64,000 bases of DNA from Enoplosus armatus (GCF_043641665.1 NC_092200.1:10671694-10735693), one strand, 5' to 3'; shown: positions 49,201-62,713, counted from the first letter of the stretch. A program made the numbers and translations. The notes: generated by a model from the letters alone, not told the origin.

Positions 49201-51501
49201 GAAAAGTCACGCAGGTTCCTTATAATGCTTGACACATAAAAAACTGGATTCTACTCCCTCTTGGTTTTTTACACAGGACGTTTTCTCTCTTAGGTTAACA
49301 ACAGTGGTGGTCATTTTGCCAGGAAGATGCAAATAGGGGAAACTGTTTACACTCAAACATGATATCCCGCCTGAGGACAAACTGTGAACCAGCAACAAAC
49401 CTAGAAGTAGGCCATTCTTGATTCTCTAAACTGCTACTAAGACTTTCATAAACTACAAATGAAACAAATGTATGGAAAATGGGGTATGGCTATTTGTAGC
49501 TTCCTGTCTGGCTTTCGGCTGGGCTTACTAGACACGCTTACGCTGCGGCTCAGATGTCTCCCTGTGCTGCACATTATTATGACATCGGCCACTTTCTCAT
49601 TCATGATCTGACTTATAAGGCAAGGACACTCTCCACACAGACTTGTGAACCCGGAGATCACCCGGCCTGCCAAGCATGACCACTGTTTTCCACAACACAA
49701 ACAAGCCGCTGGATGACTCTGGCTGGGGCTGGCCATTGCTGTGGCTTAGTGGAGGGACATGCTTGAATGGGTCCCATTGTCAATCTATTTGTCACCCACT
49801 ATTTTGTGGTGGCTCTTGGCAAGGGCCCAAGGTCGGCTAGCTCATAGACCTAAATATATTACACACAGTGGAAGAGGCGAGGCTAGTTTAGATCTTACGC
49901 TGTAAATAAAAATAAACAAAAAAGGTATGACATAGCACTTCTGAATATGATAGCATTTTCAAGCAATATTAATAGAACTTATCCCTCCAAATGATGGCTA
50001 TAGAACAATGTCAAATTTATTCAGTGTAAGAGTTTGCTTTCTTTAAATTCTTACAAAACCTATAACCAAATACTGGCTGATGTGGTTAGTAGATGAATCC
50101 TTGCCCGAGTTTTTTTTGTAAGAATTATTTCTCTGAAAATTACATGTTAAGATGAAAAATCTGCTCTCAGAAAATACCACAATTAACCAAGAGGGGAAAT
50201 AATAAGGTAATGCTACATTAAAACCTCAATTTTGATCCAGCCTTTTCTGATCTTGCCCTCTTTGTGCCCTTGTGTTCCACCTCTGACCTCACAAAAAAGG
50301 ATCTGTAACCCTCACTATTTATGTCGTATTATATGTCCGGCATTGCCTTGTAAAACTCAGCTTACCTTGTAAATGAACTAACAGAGTTGAGTCGACACCC
50401 TGTGAGCTGCTGTATAGTATGGCAGCGTGCCTGTTAAACCTCCGGGCAGAGGAAAGATGAGAACTGCTTTGGTATTAGGAGCAGTAGGTTTCCTTTACAA
50501 CCACTCATATACCTCTTAGAAATGTCTAACCTCCACTAAAGCACAAGTTTGATATGATCTGAAAAACACCACCAAAAAAAATACTTTTAGCTTTTCTTTC
50601 TTTTTTTTTTGGCAGAGTTTGTGGCTGCAGATTTTAGCAAGTATTTCCGAGCAGTTACAACAGGCCTTTGAGGCTTCCATCCAGAATACAGTACCCTGCT
50701 TCAAGCTGACTCTGCTTTGTCTAAGCTGTAACACAGTCCTGCATTGTGGTGTTAGAAGTCATCCTCAATACCGCTAGTCTTCGATTACAGTCCTGGAACA
50801 CCAAACCCTATGCTTTTGTGCACCCACAACAAGCTCATTACTGACTCAGACACAGCCTGTGTAAACAACTCTAAAACTGTGCAAACATCATTATTCATAC
50901 AAAGTACCCAACCTCTTACTAGTTACCCAGTTTCTAAAAACGTGGTTTGAATGGACAGATCGGTTGCTCGAGGATTGTGTAGCTAAAAAAGGCATAGTGG
51001 AGGTGAGTGAGGATTTTAGAATAGCTTGGCTGGGTAAATGTCCCGCTGTTGGGGGTGAACCACTCATGTGTTAAAGCCTCCCTCCAGGCCCCTACGACAG
51101 TCTTAGCAAGGGCTGCAACTTCATCTCTGGGTCTTGTCTAAAACCTTGCTTGTTTAAGCAAATGGATCCACTTGAAATAGTCAAAGTATTGTATTTCATG
51201 TGCAGTGAACATGTAACCTCCCTAGCCCCTCAGTGCACCTGCAGTCCAAGTGTTTCTTATTCAGACTGTAGGACACATATCCCTCCTAAGGCTGTGTGAT
51301 GTTCACACTTTGCCACTGGGAACATTCTTTAAAACATCAGACGTGTGTTGTGTACGTATGAAGGCTTGTTGGTAAAGGTTACCTGGTTGGTAGAAGTTGG
51401 GGGACAGCTCCCTAGCAACCGCCCTGGCAATTTCAGAGTCGTGCACAGCGGAGAGGGCGGCCTGCTCTGCAGCCTCGCTTTTTGTCCTGGCATGGGCCGT
51501 T
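43189..51501 (-). CDS. jph1: Junctophilin-1, C-terminal part; MORN-domain exons beyond window
   Basis: Junctophilin-1 tethers the plasma membrane or T-tubule to the sarcoplasmic reticulum in skeletal muscle. Its N-terminal MORN repeats bind the plasma membrane and its C-terminal helix sits in the SR (family knowledge). Three exons are visible. The first encodes the alpha-helical joining region ([20 protein letters not shown], then [13 protein letters not shown]). A 734-bp exon encodes the divergent region with [15 protein letters not shown] and [14 protein letters not shown], matching JPH1 rather than JPH2-4. The last carries the anchor [26 protein letters not shown] and a TGA stop. Together they give about 310 residues; phases agree at each junction. 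No MORN (GRYxGEW-type) exon was found up to 64000, so the next upstream intron exceeds 12.4 kb. Confidence 0.96.
43375..43850. mobile_element. Miniature inverted-repeat transposable element in a jph1 intron
   Basis: The two ends are inverted copies. On the left, CTCATGTCTGTATGGTAAAT, then TTAGCTTAGCACAAAGACAG and AGCCTGGCTCTGTCCAAAGG. On the right are the reverse complements: CCTTTGGACAAAGCCAGGCT, CAGTCTTTGTGCTAAGCTAA and CTTCATATTTCCCGTATAGA. It closes near AATAAGCGTATTTCCCAAAATG. This sequence type is very common in spiny-rayed fish genomes, from memory of the repeat, not a search. No coding capacity. The superfamily is not assigned. Confidence 0.8.
43892..44625 (-). CDS. jph1: jph1 large exon for the divergent region
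   Basis: The acceptor CTCTGCAG/GACCTG and donor GAAACA/GTAAGT bound 734 bp. The peptide starts [17 protein letters not shown]. It continues with Pro/Ser-rich sequence ([19 protein letters not shown]), then four copies of a ten-residue [14 protein letters not shown] repeat (44300-44419), a proline-rich stretch, [20 protein letters not shown], and a Lys/Ser-rich end ([15 protein letters not shown]). No folded domain is expected here. Confidence 0.96.
44300..44419 (-). repeat. jph1: Coding decapeptide tandem repeat in jph1
   Basis: Four consecutive ten-residue units read [30 protein letters not shown] and [10 protein letters not shown]. Each 30-nt unit keeps frame. The repeat sits in the divergent region, where mammalian JPH1, as I recall it, does not carry this array. 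Confidence 0.9.
44626..51382. other. jph1 intron (6.8 kb)
   Basis: The intron lies between the joining-region exon and the divergent-region exon. It is mixed AT-rich sequence with no gene recognised. Overlapping ORFs at 45596-45932 on both strands match nothing known. Near 48880-48910 lie a CArG-like CCAAATATAG and a CRE-like AACGTCACG close together. Confidence 0.7.
51383..51501 (-). CDS. jph1: jph1 exon for the helical joining region
   Basis: The acceptor TTTTCCAG/AACGG and donor CAACCAG/GTAACC bound 119 bp. The peptide [40 protein letters not shown] is charged and Ala-rich, as in the junctophilin alpha-helical region. It opens with one base completing an Arg or Ser/Gly-type codon from the upstream exon. 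Confidence 0.95.
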
Positions 51502-53649
51502 CTGGAAAAACACAAACAGAGAGTAGGGTTGCATGGTAACTCAGGGGTAAAGACATAAAGAAGGTAAAAACCACCATGGTGGAAGAACGCGTGGTAGATA
51601 GAAACATACATTTTCCATTTTCCGTAATAATTCATTGGTCTGGGACTGTGTCTGCATGCTGTCATGCCATCCATGACACTTTCATCATCAAGATACAAGA
51701 CACAACAGCTTCCCTCTACTATCTCTCTGACCCTCCATCCCTCCCTCTTTCTCCTCATCTTTGAGCTGTATCACTCAGCCTGTCCCTCTTGGGGATGACA
51801 TAACACCTCCCCTTGTGCTTCTATCTCAAATCCAAATCCTGATTTTCCAAATGGAGTGCAGCCACAACCAAGCAAGACCTTAATCCAGTCTGGAGCACTG
51901 CAGTGCTGCTGGACCACATGGGAGCAGTGCCCAAAAGGCACAAACACATGTAAACACACATATGATCATATCATATCGTATAATGTATAAACAGCAGGTG
52001 GTGTAGTGAAGGCCTGTTGGAACCCTATGGTGCTCACTTCGGAGGGTATTTTCAATCCTACTCTATAAACTTTCATACAATGAGCCTCAAACAAAAACAA
52101 AACAAAAGTGGCACTGACAATTTAATAGCCCTGCCTAAACACTACCATGAGAAAAGCTTGCATCCACATCTGCTCTACGATGCTGATGTTCAAAAACCAA
52201 AAGGCAGAAGAGTAATACGTTTTGGGATCAATGTGAGCTTAGCATTAGCACTGAGAGGTATTATGGGAGCATACCATGGTTAGACAGACAGAGGCAGAGG
52301 GGTGACCTGCTTAACAAATCCCTTGAAAACTCCACCGAAAGATAGTGTACATGTACACATGCAAACACACAAATACTGACAAACATGCACTGGCGAGGGA
52401 CTGTTTCCCCCTCTCCTACCACCAGACTCCCTTTGAAAAAGACAAAATTATTCAACAATATGAAATACATCAGTTAAATCCAGTGCATTAGTCATTTACT
52501 GTATGAACAGATAGTGAGTGAGACCCTTACACAACACATGACAGTACAACATGTAATGCAGAGATCCAAATGGGCTGTCCAAGTATCACTGTAAGTATTG
52601 ACAGCTGTGCCTGCTGCCCTGCTTAACCCCACTCATCCATCGTCCTCTCCCTCTTTCTTTCACCATCCCTTCTCTCTTTCAATCAATGCTCCTGTTTTTC
52701 CCCGATCCTTCTTCATCAGTCTATTGACGCTGCATCCCCGCATCCTCCCTCCTCCCCTCCCTCTGTCTTTCTGTCAGAGTGACCCCAACGGACAGATGTC
52801 TCTATTTCAGACTACTTCTCTGTCCTTGGACTCTGGGCTGTCCTGTTTTTGTTGAGCTGGGACAGTGAGATATTAAAATGCATGAGGAGCCATATGCTGG
52901 CGGGAGAGATGGACAGTTTCCTCGCCAGAAATAAGTCCCTGCATCACCCACAGACAGAGGACACACTCAGGCTGTGTTTACCGGCTGCACAGCTACTGGA
53001 AACCACTGACCAGCCGCAGATATAAATTCAGATTTACAATCACACACAGTATGACACACAATGCCTTGCTTCTTGTCATGAGTTATTACAAACATGTAGG
53101 AATTTCACTGGTGTGGCTAAAAGCAGGTACAGTATAGCTTCATGGTCTTATTTAAGAGCACTTCGCTATTAAAAACTGACATTAAAGCATTCCAGTTACA
53201 TCACACTACGACACATATACTGCGGACATCCACTTGCCACACATGCTACCACAAGGACATACATGCTTCTATTTCTGAAATGTGTGAAATGTGCAGCCAA
53301 GTGTGAGGAGGCATGTATACAGCATGCCCACAAGATATCCTAAGGATCTTAACAGTTCCCTTTAGGTAGAGATGGCATGAAATCATGGGCAGCCACAGGA
53401 AGCGATGTAGACTGTTCACAGACAGGATGTCTGGTGGCGGGAGGTGACAGGCGAAGAATGATGGGAGTGTGATAGAGCAGTGGGACAAGAGGAGAGTGAA
53501 ATGAAAGGCGAGAAAATATGGGCATGTGGAGCGTAGAGGCGAAAGGGTTGGTTGGTTTTCTTCCAAGCGTCCGTAAATTCAATCAAACTAGTGAGGGACA
53601 CCAACACCTTCCACAACGCATGGACTGTTAAACCCACAATTTTTTTCCC

Positions 53650-54060
53650 ACTTGGGGGCAGCGCAACAAGCTGTAAACACAACATTGACTTAATATCTGT
53701 TTAACAATTTGATATTGTGAACGCAGCTAAAGAGCAACATTAGCAGTAATTTGGAGTCATGTTTGTGTACACCTGACAAATGTAAGTCCCTTTATTCATT
53801 CCCCTTTCAGCTCCTGAGGCAAATATCAGGCTCTTTTGCTGCTAAATGCTGCACTATGCTCACCAGCTAGTCGCTATCTGTGTCTGTCTGCTATTTGGTG
53901 TTGGGCAGGTAGCGTACAATGCGTTCATCACTAACAACAGCTGCCTCAAGTGGTGAGAGTGAATCTTAACGGTTGCAGCTGTAAAACCAAAACAGTGAGC
54001 TGAAAGATGATAAAATGCTTCATATAGCTGAGGGACATTGCGTCAGGTGGGTTTGTCACT
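53650..54060 (+). repeat. Dispersed repeat, family C, copy 2
   Basis: Same order of shared phrases as 10925-11420, starting near GGGGGCAGCGCAACAAGCTG and ending near GGGTTTGTCACTACGAG. No coding potential. Confidence 0.7.
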
Positions 54061-54689
54061 ACGAGTGACTCCTTTCACATTACACATAGTCATTTGATCC
54101 ATTGTTATGTAAAAATATGCTTATAGCAGCTTTAAGTGTGACTGGCCACAGTAGACAGACACATTTTTTCATTCCAAATTATGTAATGCAGTGTCTTGTT
54201 AATCAAAGGTTCAAGGCAAAAAAAAGTCTGAGTAAATAACAATATGCACACTCACGACTGACCTTTGAAAAAGTTTTAACTTCTATACTGAATATAAAGC
54301 AACACCTGTTCACGTCTAGTTTTGGGCTGTGCAGGCACTCCTGTGCAGTTGAGTGCTGGGGATGGGTCCAGGCAAATGCACCTGCTGGCACTAATGCAAA
54401 TATCACACAACAGTTTGTAGAAATTTGGACAAAGTGTAGAAAGGAGCAAAGACTTTGAAGCAATTCCTTTTGGACTGAAGCTCCGTTTGAGAGATGATAT
54501 TGCCGAAGGCCTGGTGAGACCCGTGGTTTTTTCATTACTGTGACAAATGAATTGTGTGAAAAGTGTTGAGTCAGTTTGGCAGCCAGTGCGGCGGACGCTC
54601 TTTCTCTCTGCGGAATGTGTGTGTGGCTGTTTGAGATAGAGGATGAGGGTGAGAAAAACAGGGAAGGTATGGAAATGGAAAGACAGACA

Positions 54690-54830
54690 GAGAATAAGAT
54701 TAAGATTAAGATTAAGATAGACTTTATTAATCCCACAGCGGGGAAATTTAAAAGTCACAGCAGCAAAGACAGAAAGGTGCAGAAACACACAGCAGACAAG
54801 CACTGTGTCAATGAGACCCTCTAAAGACTC
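54690..54830 (-). mobile_element. LINE/SINE-like retroposon 3' tail
   Basis: On the minus strand the sequence reads AAATTTCCCCGCTGTGGGAT, TAATAAAGTCTATC, then a short tandem tail of about three to four TTAATC/TCTTAA units. A GGGATxAATAAAG end followed by tandem short repeats is typical of fish non-LTR retroposons. The clade is not assigned. Confidence 0.6.
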
Positions 54831-57764
54831 CTGGGTATTTAGAACTGCTGAGGTATGCATCGCAGCCTCTCTAATTTTACCGTAGGGTTCAATTTCAAAC
54901 CCCAGCTCGCATGCGGCACGGTGCATCCTCCTTTAAGGTTTGTCATACCTCGGTCTCCCGCAGAATACATGTGTGTATCTGTATTATGTGCCTATTGTGT
55001 GAGTGTGTGTTCAATTCTGTGCACATTCCCCTGAGTGACTCCTCAGTCCATCACTCCCCAGGCTATGGCCTATTTGAGGAATCTCCCTCACATATGCTGA
55101 CACAGTTCTGCACCCCCTTCGCCTCTTGGTCCCCTCCACCCCCCTTTGCTTCATCCAAAACGCCCCCCTTTCTCTTTTCCTCATCTTCCACCACACTGAC
55201 CCATTCCCCCTCCCCGTCAGTCCAAGCTTGGTAACTGGAATGCTGACTGGCACGGTATATAATAAGATAGGAGATGAGTCTTGACCTTGTCCGTGGTAAA
55301 AATCCACACTCAACAATCTTCCTATAAACTTCATCACTCTCATTCACCGCCCAGGACCAAGACAAAACTACTATCCAGCAAGAGTCATATTTCAAGATCA
55401 TGCTCCATTTGGGCAGTGATGCTCCTGGTCTGAGCGCTCAAATCTGCTCATGAAAGGATATTATACATCAACAGAAATTATCACCCTGTATCTTACCCAA
55501 ACAGTCCCCTGGTCCAAAGGAGCAGTGCAGAACATCCCAGAAAGTGCACAAATTAGCACTTAGCTGGCCCTGCACATATCTCTCATATCCTTCCAGGCCT
55601 GCTATTGAATTCCCTGCTGGTGCTAATTCAGGATTACTCAAGCATGACTAACACCATTAGTGGTTAGCTAAAACCGACTCTGAAATTATTCAGGAATTAT
55701 TCCTGGGCTGAGGTCTGGGCTCACATTACCAGGGGGTGCAGTGGTGAGGGACAATAGCTACAGCAAATGAGGCTTTAAAAGGGAGACGGAGTGGCTGTTA
55801 TTATGAGATAAGCTAACTTTATCCTGAAAAGAGAGCTGCGATGCTGTATAATGAGAATATTTGGGCATGGCCACGTACTGTACGAAAAAGTAGAGATGCG
55901 CATGCTCAAAATAGAAAAACAGCATCTAAGATCAATTAGGCTTATTGAATTGGATTTCTTATGACTGGCCTAGCAAAATAACATGCTTTATGAATCTTAA
56001 TGTTTTTCTTCACATTTCACCTAAACGTAAGGTTTGTCGAACGTAAGTACACAGAGCACTGCAGCAGCATGAATGAGTGCAGGGAAATGGCACAATGAGT
56101 GAGGAAAACACGTGGCGGCAGATTGTAGAAGAAAAGAATACAAGAGAAAGGACAAATACTCTGGAATCTCTGGAAAACACAATGCATGGCACTGTATCAC
56201 AAAGTTTAAAGTAATACTAGTAAGACTATATGAAGCTACAGCCAGCACACAACAACTTTTGTTGAACTATTCCTTTATGTATAGTTTAGCCTTGAAGTAG
56301 TTTTGATCTGTACCTTCGTGACTTTCAGATTCAGAATCAATTTGTATTTACTCCTACTTAATTTATCCTGTTTGCTCATGATAGGCCTACAAAGGCTGAC
56401 CTGACCAGAAAGATTGAAATTCCCCATTCCCAAACAAGACTTAGTTTCTGAGAAGAAGAATGAGTAGAATCAGTTTTTGATTAAACAGGAAAAGAAATCC
56501 CCAAACTCTACTGACATTTTAGGCTGTGGATTACAAACTGACCTAATCTCCCACTGGTGTTCTCTGTGCTGAACCCTCCACTGAGACTTCACCTGGCCTT
56601 CATCCAAAAACACATGGTTTCAGGTATGTGTACTTCAGTGTGTGAATGTGTACGGGTGCTTCTCAGAAATGATTGTGAATATGCATACACTAAACTACTG
56701 TATTATAATAACTACTGTACAAGTGTATGGTCACATGTTTGTGTAGTACATGTTTAGAGATGAAGGTCTGAAACGTTCTCCTCTGAGTGCTGATATGCAT
56801 CCGCTGAGACAGTGACACAGAATCCCTTGCTGAGATGATCCCTTTGGTTTTGGTGAAGGGCAATGGCAGGGATTCAGACCTCAGCTCAGTGCTCTTTGTG
56901 TCAACACTGCTAGTGAAACATGGCCACAGCTGATACAGCTAATGACACAAAGGGGGAGGGGAGTGATGGTGGCTAAACCATACCCTACAGAAAAACGTGA
57001 TGTGGTATCTGTGTGTGGATTTGATTTTTAATGTCGCCTTCATTTTTTTTAAACTGTAGGCAGACGATCCTGAGGAGGGATGAGGAAACAGCAACCATTA
57101 AAGCTGAGACACCTGTCAATCAAGTCAACACAGCCCCAAAGATACCTGTTTCTTTAGCCTTCAAAAAGGTATATCTAAGACTTATTTAAAAACAGGAGCC
57201 TTATTTAAGCCTTATTGTCTAAATAGAACTCATTTTTAAAATCGCCAACAAGAAACACATAGAAATCATAAATGAAAACATGAATGGGCCGCTTACTACA
57301 GGTGGAAAAAAAATAAAAGAGGCGTAAGGCACCTGAGCTGACTTCACCTTGTCTGCTCCTAAATCTTTATTATATATAGTGTATTCAACTGACATGTCAC
57401 TCATATAAGAAACTGGAAATTAATATAATTACTGGCAATTATGATCATTGAGTGAAGTTTATAGTTGAATGCATTGTACCACATCACTGAATACAAAGTT
57501 TACAGGTGAAAGGACAAGACCTTTGTGGATTAGCTCCTAAAATCTAAGGATAGGAAATCCAAAATGATCCGTATTAAGTAGGTTGGGTGTCGGCCAGTTG
57601 GCCAAATTCAGTGTCTCCGCTATATTTGTTGAGTCATGGCGAGACGCGGACTCAGCTTAATAATGTTACATTACAAAAAAATGATTCCAATGAGTCCCAC
57701 GCGGTGAGGTAGACAGTAGGTAGGAGTTGAGATATCGGGAGAAAAAAGTTGGATCGGTGCATCC

Positions 57765-57865
57765 GATTATCAAATTGATATCAATTGATTATCAAAATTG
57801 TTGCTGATTAATTTTCAGTCGATGGACTAATTGACAAACTGAATAGTTGCTTCAGCTCTAAAATG
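57765..57865 (+). repeat. Dispersed teleost repeat, family B, end fragment
   Basis: It contains TTATCAAAATTGTTGCTGAT, TAATTTTCAGTCGATGGACT and AATAGTTGCTTCAGCTCT, the terminal part of family B. Confidence 0.65.
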
Positions 57866-58136
57866 AAAATTGAAACACTAACTAAAAAAAACATCACTTA
57901 AGTCGATATTCTGAACTCAAGATGAATCTCAGGACCGGATCTTCAATTTCTGACAAACACGGAAACACACAGGGCTCCACCTATGCCGATGAAGACATGT
58001 TGTTACATGACTATGCAAACGTTGCACACCTACAACATATGCACATGCAAACACACATGCATGCAAAAGCTTTTGACATCCACCTCAGAAAGAATGAGCT
58101 ACCTCTCGTGCTAATGACTGTGTTAACTCTAATTTA

Positions 58137-58138
<2 letters not shown>

Positions 58139-58168
<30 letters not shown>
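58139..58168 (+). repeat. (CA)15 microsatellite
   Basis: Perfect CA dinucleotides for 30 bp in the jph1 intron. Confidence 0.95.
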
Positions 58169-58169
<1 letters not shown>

Positions 58170-58719
58170 CAAATCTGCATGTTGAAAAGGACCATTAGTG
58201 AGACATGCCATAATGAGGCCTACTGAGAATCAGTGTGAATAAAGGACACGCTGAGGTAACTTCATAGTGTCGTCTCTATAACAGCCCATAAATCTTTTGT
58301 AAATCTCCAACTGGAACCAGACACGTTGAACAAGCCTGAAAGGATGAATAAACACAATGTTAAACTAACGCCTCTTCACTCTACTACTTCATAAAGAAAA
58401 TCAACAAATGGCTGACACGATGATGACGGCGGTGAGGCAGTATCCATGGTAACCACCAGAGACACTTGAGCAAGCTGTCCAACCAGGCATCTGGCCTGTA
58501 TTAATGAATTTGCAAATGAGCAAACCCACACTACAGCCTACTGTATGGGTATAATCTTGCACATGCACGCACATAATACACACACAAACACACAAACTAT
58601 CATGGACACTTAAGGACACACACACACACAAATGTGATAAATTTAAGTGTGCTTTGACAAAGTGAATATACATTAAAAGGTTTACAACTTGGATGAAAAC
58701 AGGGAGACACAGGTACAGA

Positions 58720-58720
<1 letters not shown>

Positions 58721-58753
<33 letters not shown>
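58721..58753 (+). repeat. (AC)n microsatellite
   Basis: About 16 AC units, uninterrupted, in the jph1 intron. Confidence 0.95.
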
Positions 58754-58754
<1 letters not shown>

Positions 58755-58919
58755 GCAGCCGCTCCATGGTGTGTCTCATTTAACTACGAGGCTCAACATC
58801 CGAAGCTGAACCTGTGTGAGTAAAGGTCACATTGCCTGGCAACCACTTGAGCTTAAGGAATAGTTTTAATTATGGTCCGTGCTCTCTCCTCCAATCTCCT
58901 GCCACCATTCACCCCGCTG

Positions 58920-58920
<1 letters not shown>

Positions 58921-58978
<58 letters not shown>
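58921..58978 (+). repeat. (CA)29 microsatellite
   Basis: Perfect CA dinucleotides for 58 bp in the jph1 intron. Confidence 0.97.
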
Positions 58979-58979
<1 letters not shown>

Positions 58980-59734
58980 CCATCAATTTCCTCTTCAGTG
59001 CAAAGCCAAAAGGAGCATTAGCATTAGGTCACATCTGCCCATAGCTGAAAAATTGTGATGCAATCTGCGTTCAATCTATCTTTTATGGTTATTTCATAAC
59101 TAAGTGGAAGACGTGTGCACAAACAATGCTGAGAGTGACATAAAAAGTCAACTATTATTGCATCATTACAATAATATAATCCAGTGGATTATTGTGAAAA
59201 GGTGACAGCGACAAATTCTACAAATCCTAAAGAAAATGCGTCACGAACACGGCCACACACGAAGCATTATCTATGCATGTGATTACAAGAGTCTTTACAT
59301 GCCTCATGGAGGGATTCTGTGTGGAAAAAGCAATACTCTGAATCAACAAGAGAAGTGATAATTCCATAATCCAATCCGTGAACATCTGGAGTGAAAGCAG
59401 CCTAGCTAGCCAATCAGAGTGGCTGAACAGATTTAGCAGGGCACATTAGTACCCAGAGGTTAAAGACACGGCTGTGGTAGTAGGTACAAAAAAAAGCCAA
59501 CTTTTACAGCTAAATCTGGTGCTGCTGCAGTTCTTTATTTGTGCATTTTAAAGACATTACAGGTGTTGGTCTGGTGTGGATATTACATGTGTGTAATGTT
59601 ATGTATGAATAGGGTTGGATGATACGAGAACATGTACTGTGAGACAATCCAAATGTGTCTACTGAGATTTTCCCATACCAGTCACACCTATGTAGCTTTC
59701 AGTTTATTAGGCCATTGCCGTTTATTATGTGATG

Positions 59735-60000
59735 AATAATCGATTTGAAGATGTATCTGGGACCATTCTGATAATTGATGAATTGTTTTGAGTCATTTTT
59801 TGAGAAAAAAATAAAGCCACAATTCTCTGGTTCCAACATCTTTGGGTTGTTGACTGTTGGTCATACAAAGCAAGACATTTGAAGATGTTGCTTTGGGCTT
59901 TGGGAAATTGTAATGGGATTTTATAACTGACACTTTATAAACCAAATGTTGAATAATAAAATAATCAACAGATGAATTGATGATGAAATAAATTGCCGAA
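59735..60000 (-). repeat. Dispersed teleost repeat, family B, reverse copy
   Basis: It contains AATTCTCTGGTTCCAACATC, TTTGGGTTGTTGACTGTTGG, CAAGACATTTGAAGATG and ACTTTATAAACCAA, with AATCGATT/AATAATC words at both ends. These are landmarks of a common fish repeat whose ends read ATTAATCGATTA-like. Other fragments: 218-290 and 57765-57865. Confidence 0.7.
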
Positions 60001-61462
60001 TCAACAAATACTGTGATAGAAGATGTCACATAGGTATAATATGTGCAAAAGTCTAGAGAACAGTGGTGTATAAGATTGCAAAAATGCAATCCAATGCATA
60101 TCTATTTATAGACATTGTCACTGTCACAGCTCAATTAAACTTGTGACTTTTATCTGGATTCACCTCACCAGCAGACTTTAGAGCCACTGATCCTAACATG
60201 TGGCAAATGTAAACAGCTCTTGAACAGGTGCACAGAGTTAGACACAACTGCACATTGACATTTGGGATAAAATTCTCAGGAGGATGGCAAAAACACACGA
60301 AGACACACACACGCAGAGGGAAATCCCTGGAGATCAAGCTTACTGAACAGAAGCACTATCAGCTTGCACTCATTATTTCTCTACATGTTTAATCACAGTG
60401 TGTCTAATACAATATTTAACTCACTCCACTGACTTATACTCTCATTAACCACTGTTACATACACAATTAACACAGAGACAAGAAGACACACCACAAGAAA
60501 GAAATAAGCAGTGCATCACATTTACTGTTTAGTAATGGAGGGAGTACAGTCTTCATAAACCAAGTCAAGGAAAGATTGTAGAGGAAATGGAGGAGTGGGT
60601 GAACCATCTGCAGAAGGAGTACTTTTACATTTTTAATGATTGCAGGTGAACCACTACATGAGTTAACCTCCTTATAACAGCCTTGGACTCTACATGACTC
60701 CCCCCTCTGTCCGCCTGCCTGACTGACTCATCCCAGCCTTCTTCTTGAGAAGTAGAAATATGTACCATTCTCAGAGAGATTACAAGCCACAGCCACACAG
60801 TGTAATGGCATGTTGGTGAAACCAAATCCTATCGCCACTGCTGTCGACACAGCCCAGCGCTCCACTAACATTTACACACACACACAGCCATTTCCCACAG
60901 GCTATTCTCCTCCACTCCCCCAGGAACAAAGCTTTTCATACAGTAACTGTACGTCAGGTCCCAGCCTTCATCTACACACACAGTAAACTGTAGATTCTTA
61001 ATTTGTTTCTTCATCAAACCTTCTCTTTAAGGTGTAAACTCCTGTTGCTGGACCTGCAGGCTAATGATTGATTTCTGCCTAATGTCTCCCACCATGGAGG
61101 AAACATATTAAGAAGGGAGTGGAGAGAAATATAGCTTTTTACCCTCACTCTGAAACTTCTTTCTACATCATTCCTATTTACTGAGATATAGTGTGGCATC
61201 ATAATATGTATCAATAGTAGCAGATGCATCAGACTCCCTGCTTTAGTCATTTATTCCAAGTGGTGTAGATGAGGAATTAACTTTTACTAGACTGAAATGA
61301 GTCAGTGCTTTTATTTGGTGCAAATCTGCTCCCCTCTGTCTGGTATATGCCCTGATTTGTTACAAGTGTTTATGTTATATGTTTTAAATTCTCTGTGTTT
61401 TGAACTGTAAATTATTATAGGTAAGGCTGCATAATAATCAAATGTCAAGAATAAAGGTGTGC

Positions 61463-61800
61463 TAGTGGCTCTGTGAGCTAAATGCTAACATCAGCATGCT
61501 AACACACTCATAAAACAATTTTGTGTTGTTGGTTTTGCTCTTTAAACTCTAAATGCTCACATGCTGATGTTTACGAGGTATAATGTTTGCCTTTTTCACC
61601 ATCGCCATCAGTTTAGTGTGTTACCATGCTAACTAAACACAAAGTACAGCTGGGGTAGATGGGAATGTCATTAGTTTTACGCAAAGTATTGCACAAAGTT
61701 CCAATCCATCCAATAGTGGACCAAAGTGATTGGACAGATCAACCAACACCAGTCTTTCCTTATATCACTACTTAAACTGCTGCCATGGCTTCATCCATCG
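61463..61800 (-). repeat. Dispersed teleost repeat, family A, reverse copy
   Basis: It contains GAGCTAAATGCTAACATCAG, CATGCTAACTAAACACAAAG, TACAGCTG and AATCCATCCAATAGTGG, reverse complements of the features seen at 26630-26975. Confidence 0.7.
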
Positions 61801-62548
61801 ACATATTTCAGGCTGCTAACTGCTAACTATGACTTTATATAACAACCATGCTGTGAAGTACAGAATAAGATTACATTACATGCTGTAATTTGATTGCACA
61901 TTTGAAAAGTGCTTGACTAACTCATGCACCATTGCATCAGCTACATTATATATATCTTTTTTTTATTTGCAAGATGGCTGATACCCCTGCCATTAATGCT
62001 ACAGGCAGATGTGACCGGTTATTTTATGAGTGCGTGAGATATTTGATTCTGTCAGAAATAAATGTTGTGTTACGTCACACCATCACATTGCCATAAATAT
62101 GTCGGGGATAAATATACTGTATGATGCGGCTTGCTGTAGTCTGACTCGTGATTCAGACGGCTGGCAGTCCCTCCCACAGTTACGGTTACTGTACGCTCCG
62201 TGTCTCATTGCTACTGTACATTTTGTCACTTCATAAAAGGACAAACTTGACGTGCTTTTGGAAGGTGTGTGGCGCCACGTCATAAAAAAACTCCATAAGA
62301 CACATGCATGCACAGACACAGAAGAAAATTAACCCAATTGCACCTCTGCCCCTATTTGGAGCAGAAGAAGTCATCGCCATCGAGGACGGCCAGGATGGAA
62401 TCTTACATGATGTACTGCGGGTCGGGATTATTTTGTTCACATGCTGAAACACAGCCTGATCTATAACTCTCTCCAAAAAGAGCAGGTGGTGAGTGGCTGA
62501 GGTCATCACACAGCAGGTGATAAACAAACACCCCTGGACACAAACGCA

Positions 62549-62582
<34 letters not shown>
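62549..62582 (+). repeat. (CA)n microsatellite
   Basis: About 17 CA units in the jph1 intron. Confidence 0.95.
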
Positions 62583-62584
<2 letters not shown>

Positions 62585-62708
62585 AGCACACTTTCTCTGT
62601 TCTTTTGCCAAATGATAGCAACCTTATCTCATCTCTCACATCCAAACAGACAGGTTCCCCCATTCTCTTTAAATCTTTTCTTTCCATTTATATGGACACA
62701 CACACATG

Positions 62709-62713
<5 letters not shown>

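Noticed and set aside
54203..54926. Minus-strand ORFs of 177 and 216 codons
   Set aside because: They overlap each other in different frames, run through a retroposon tail, and contain ILI/NLN runs from a short tandem repeat.
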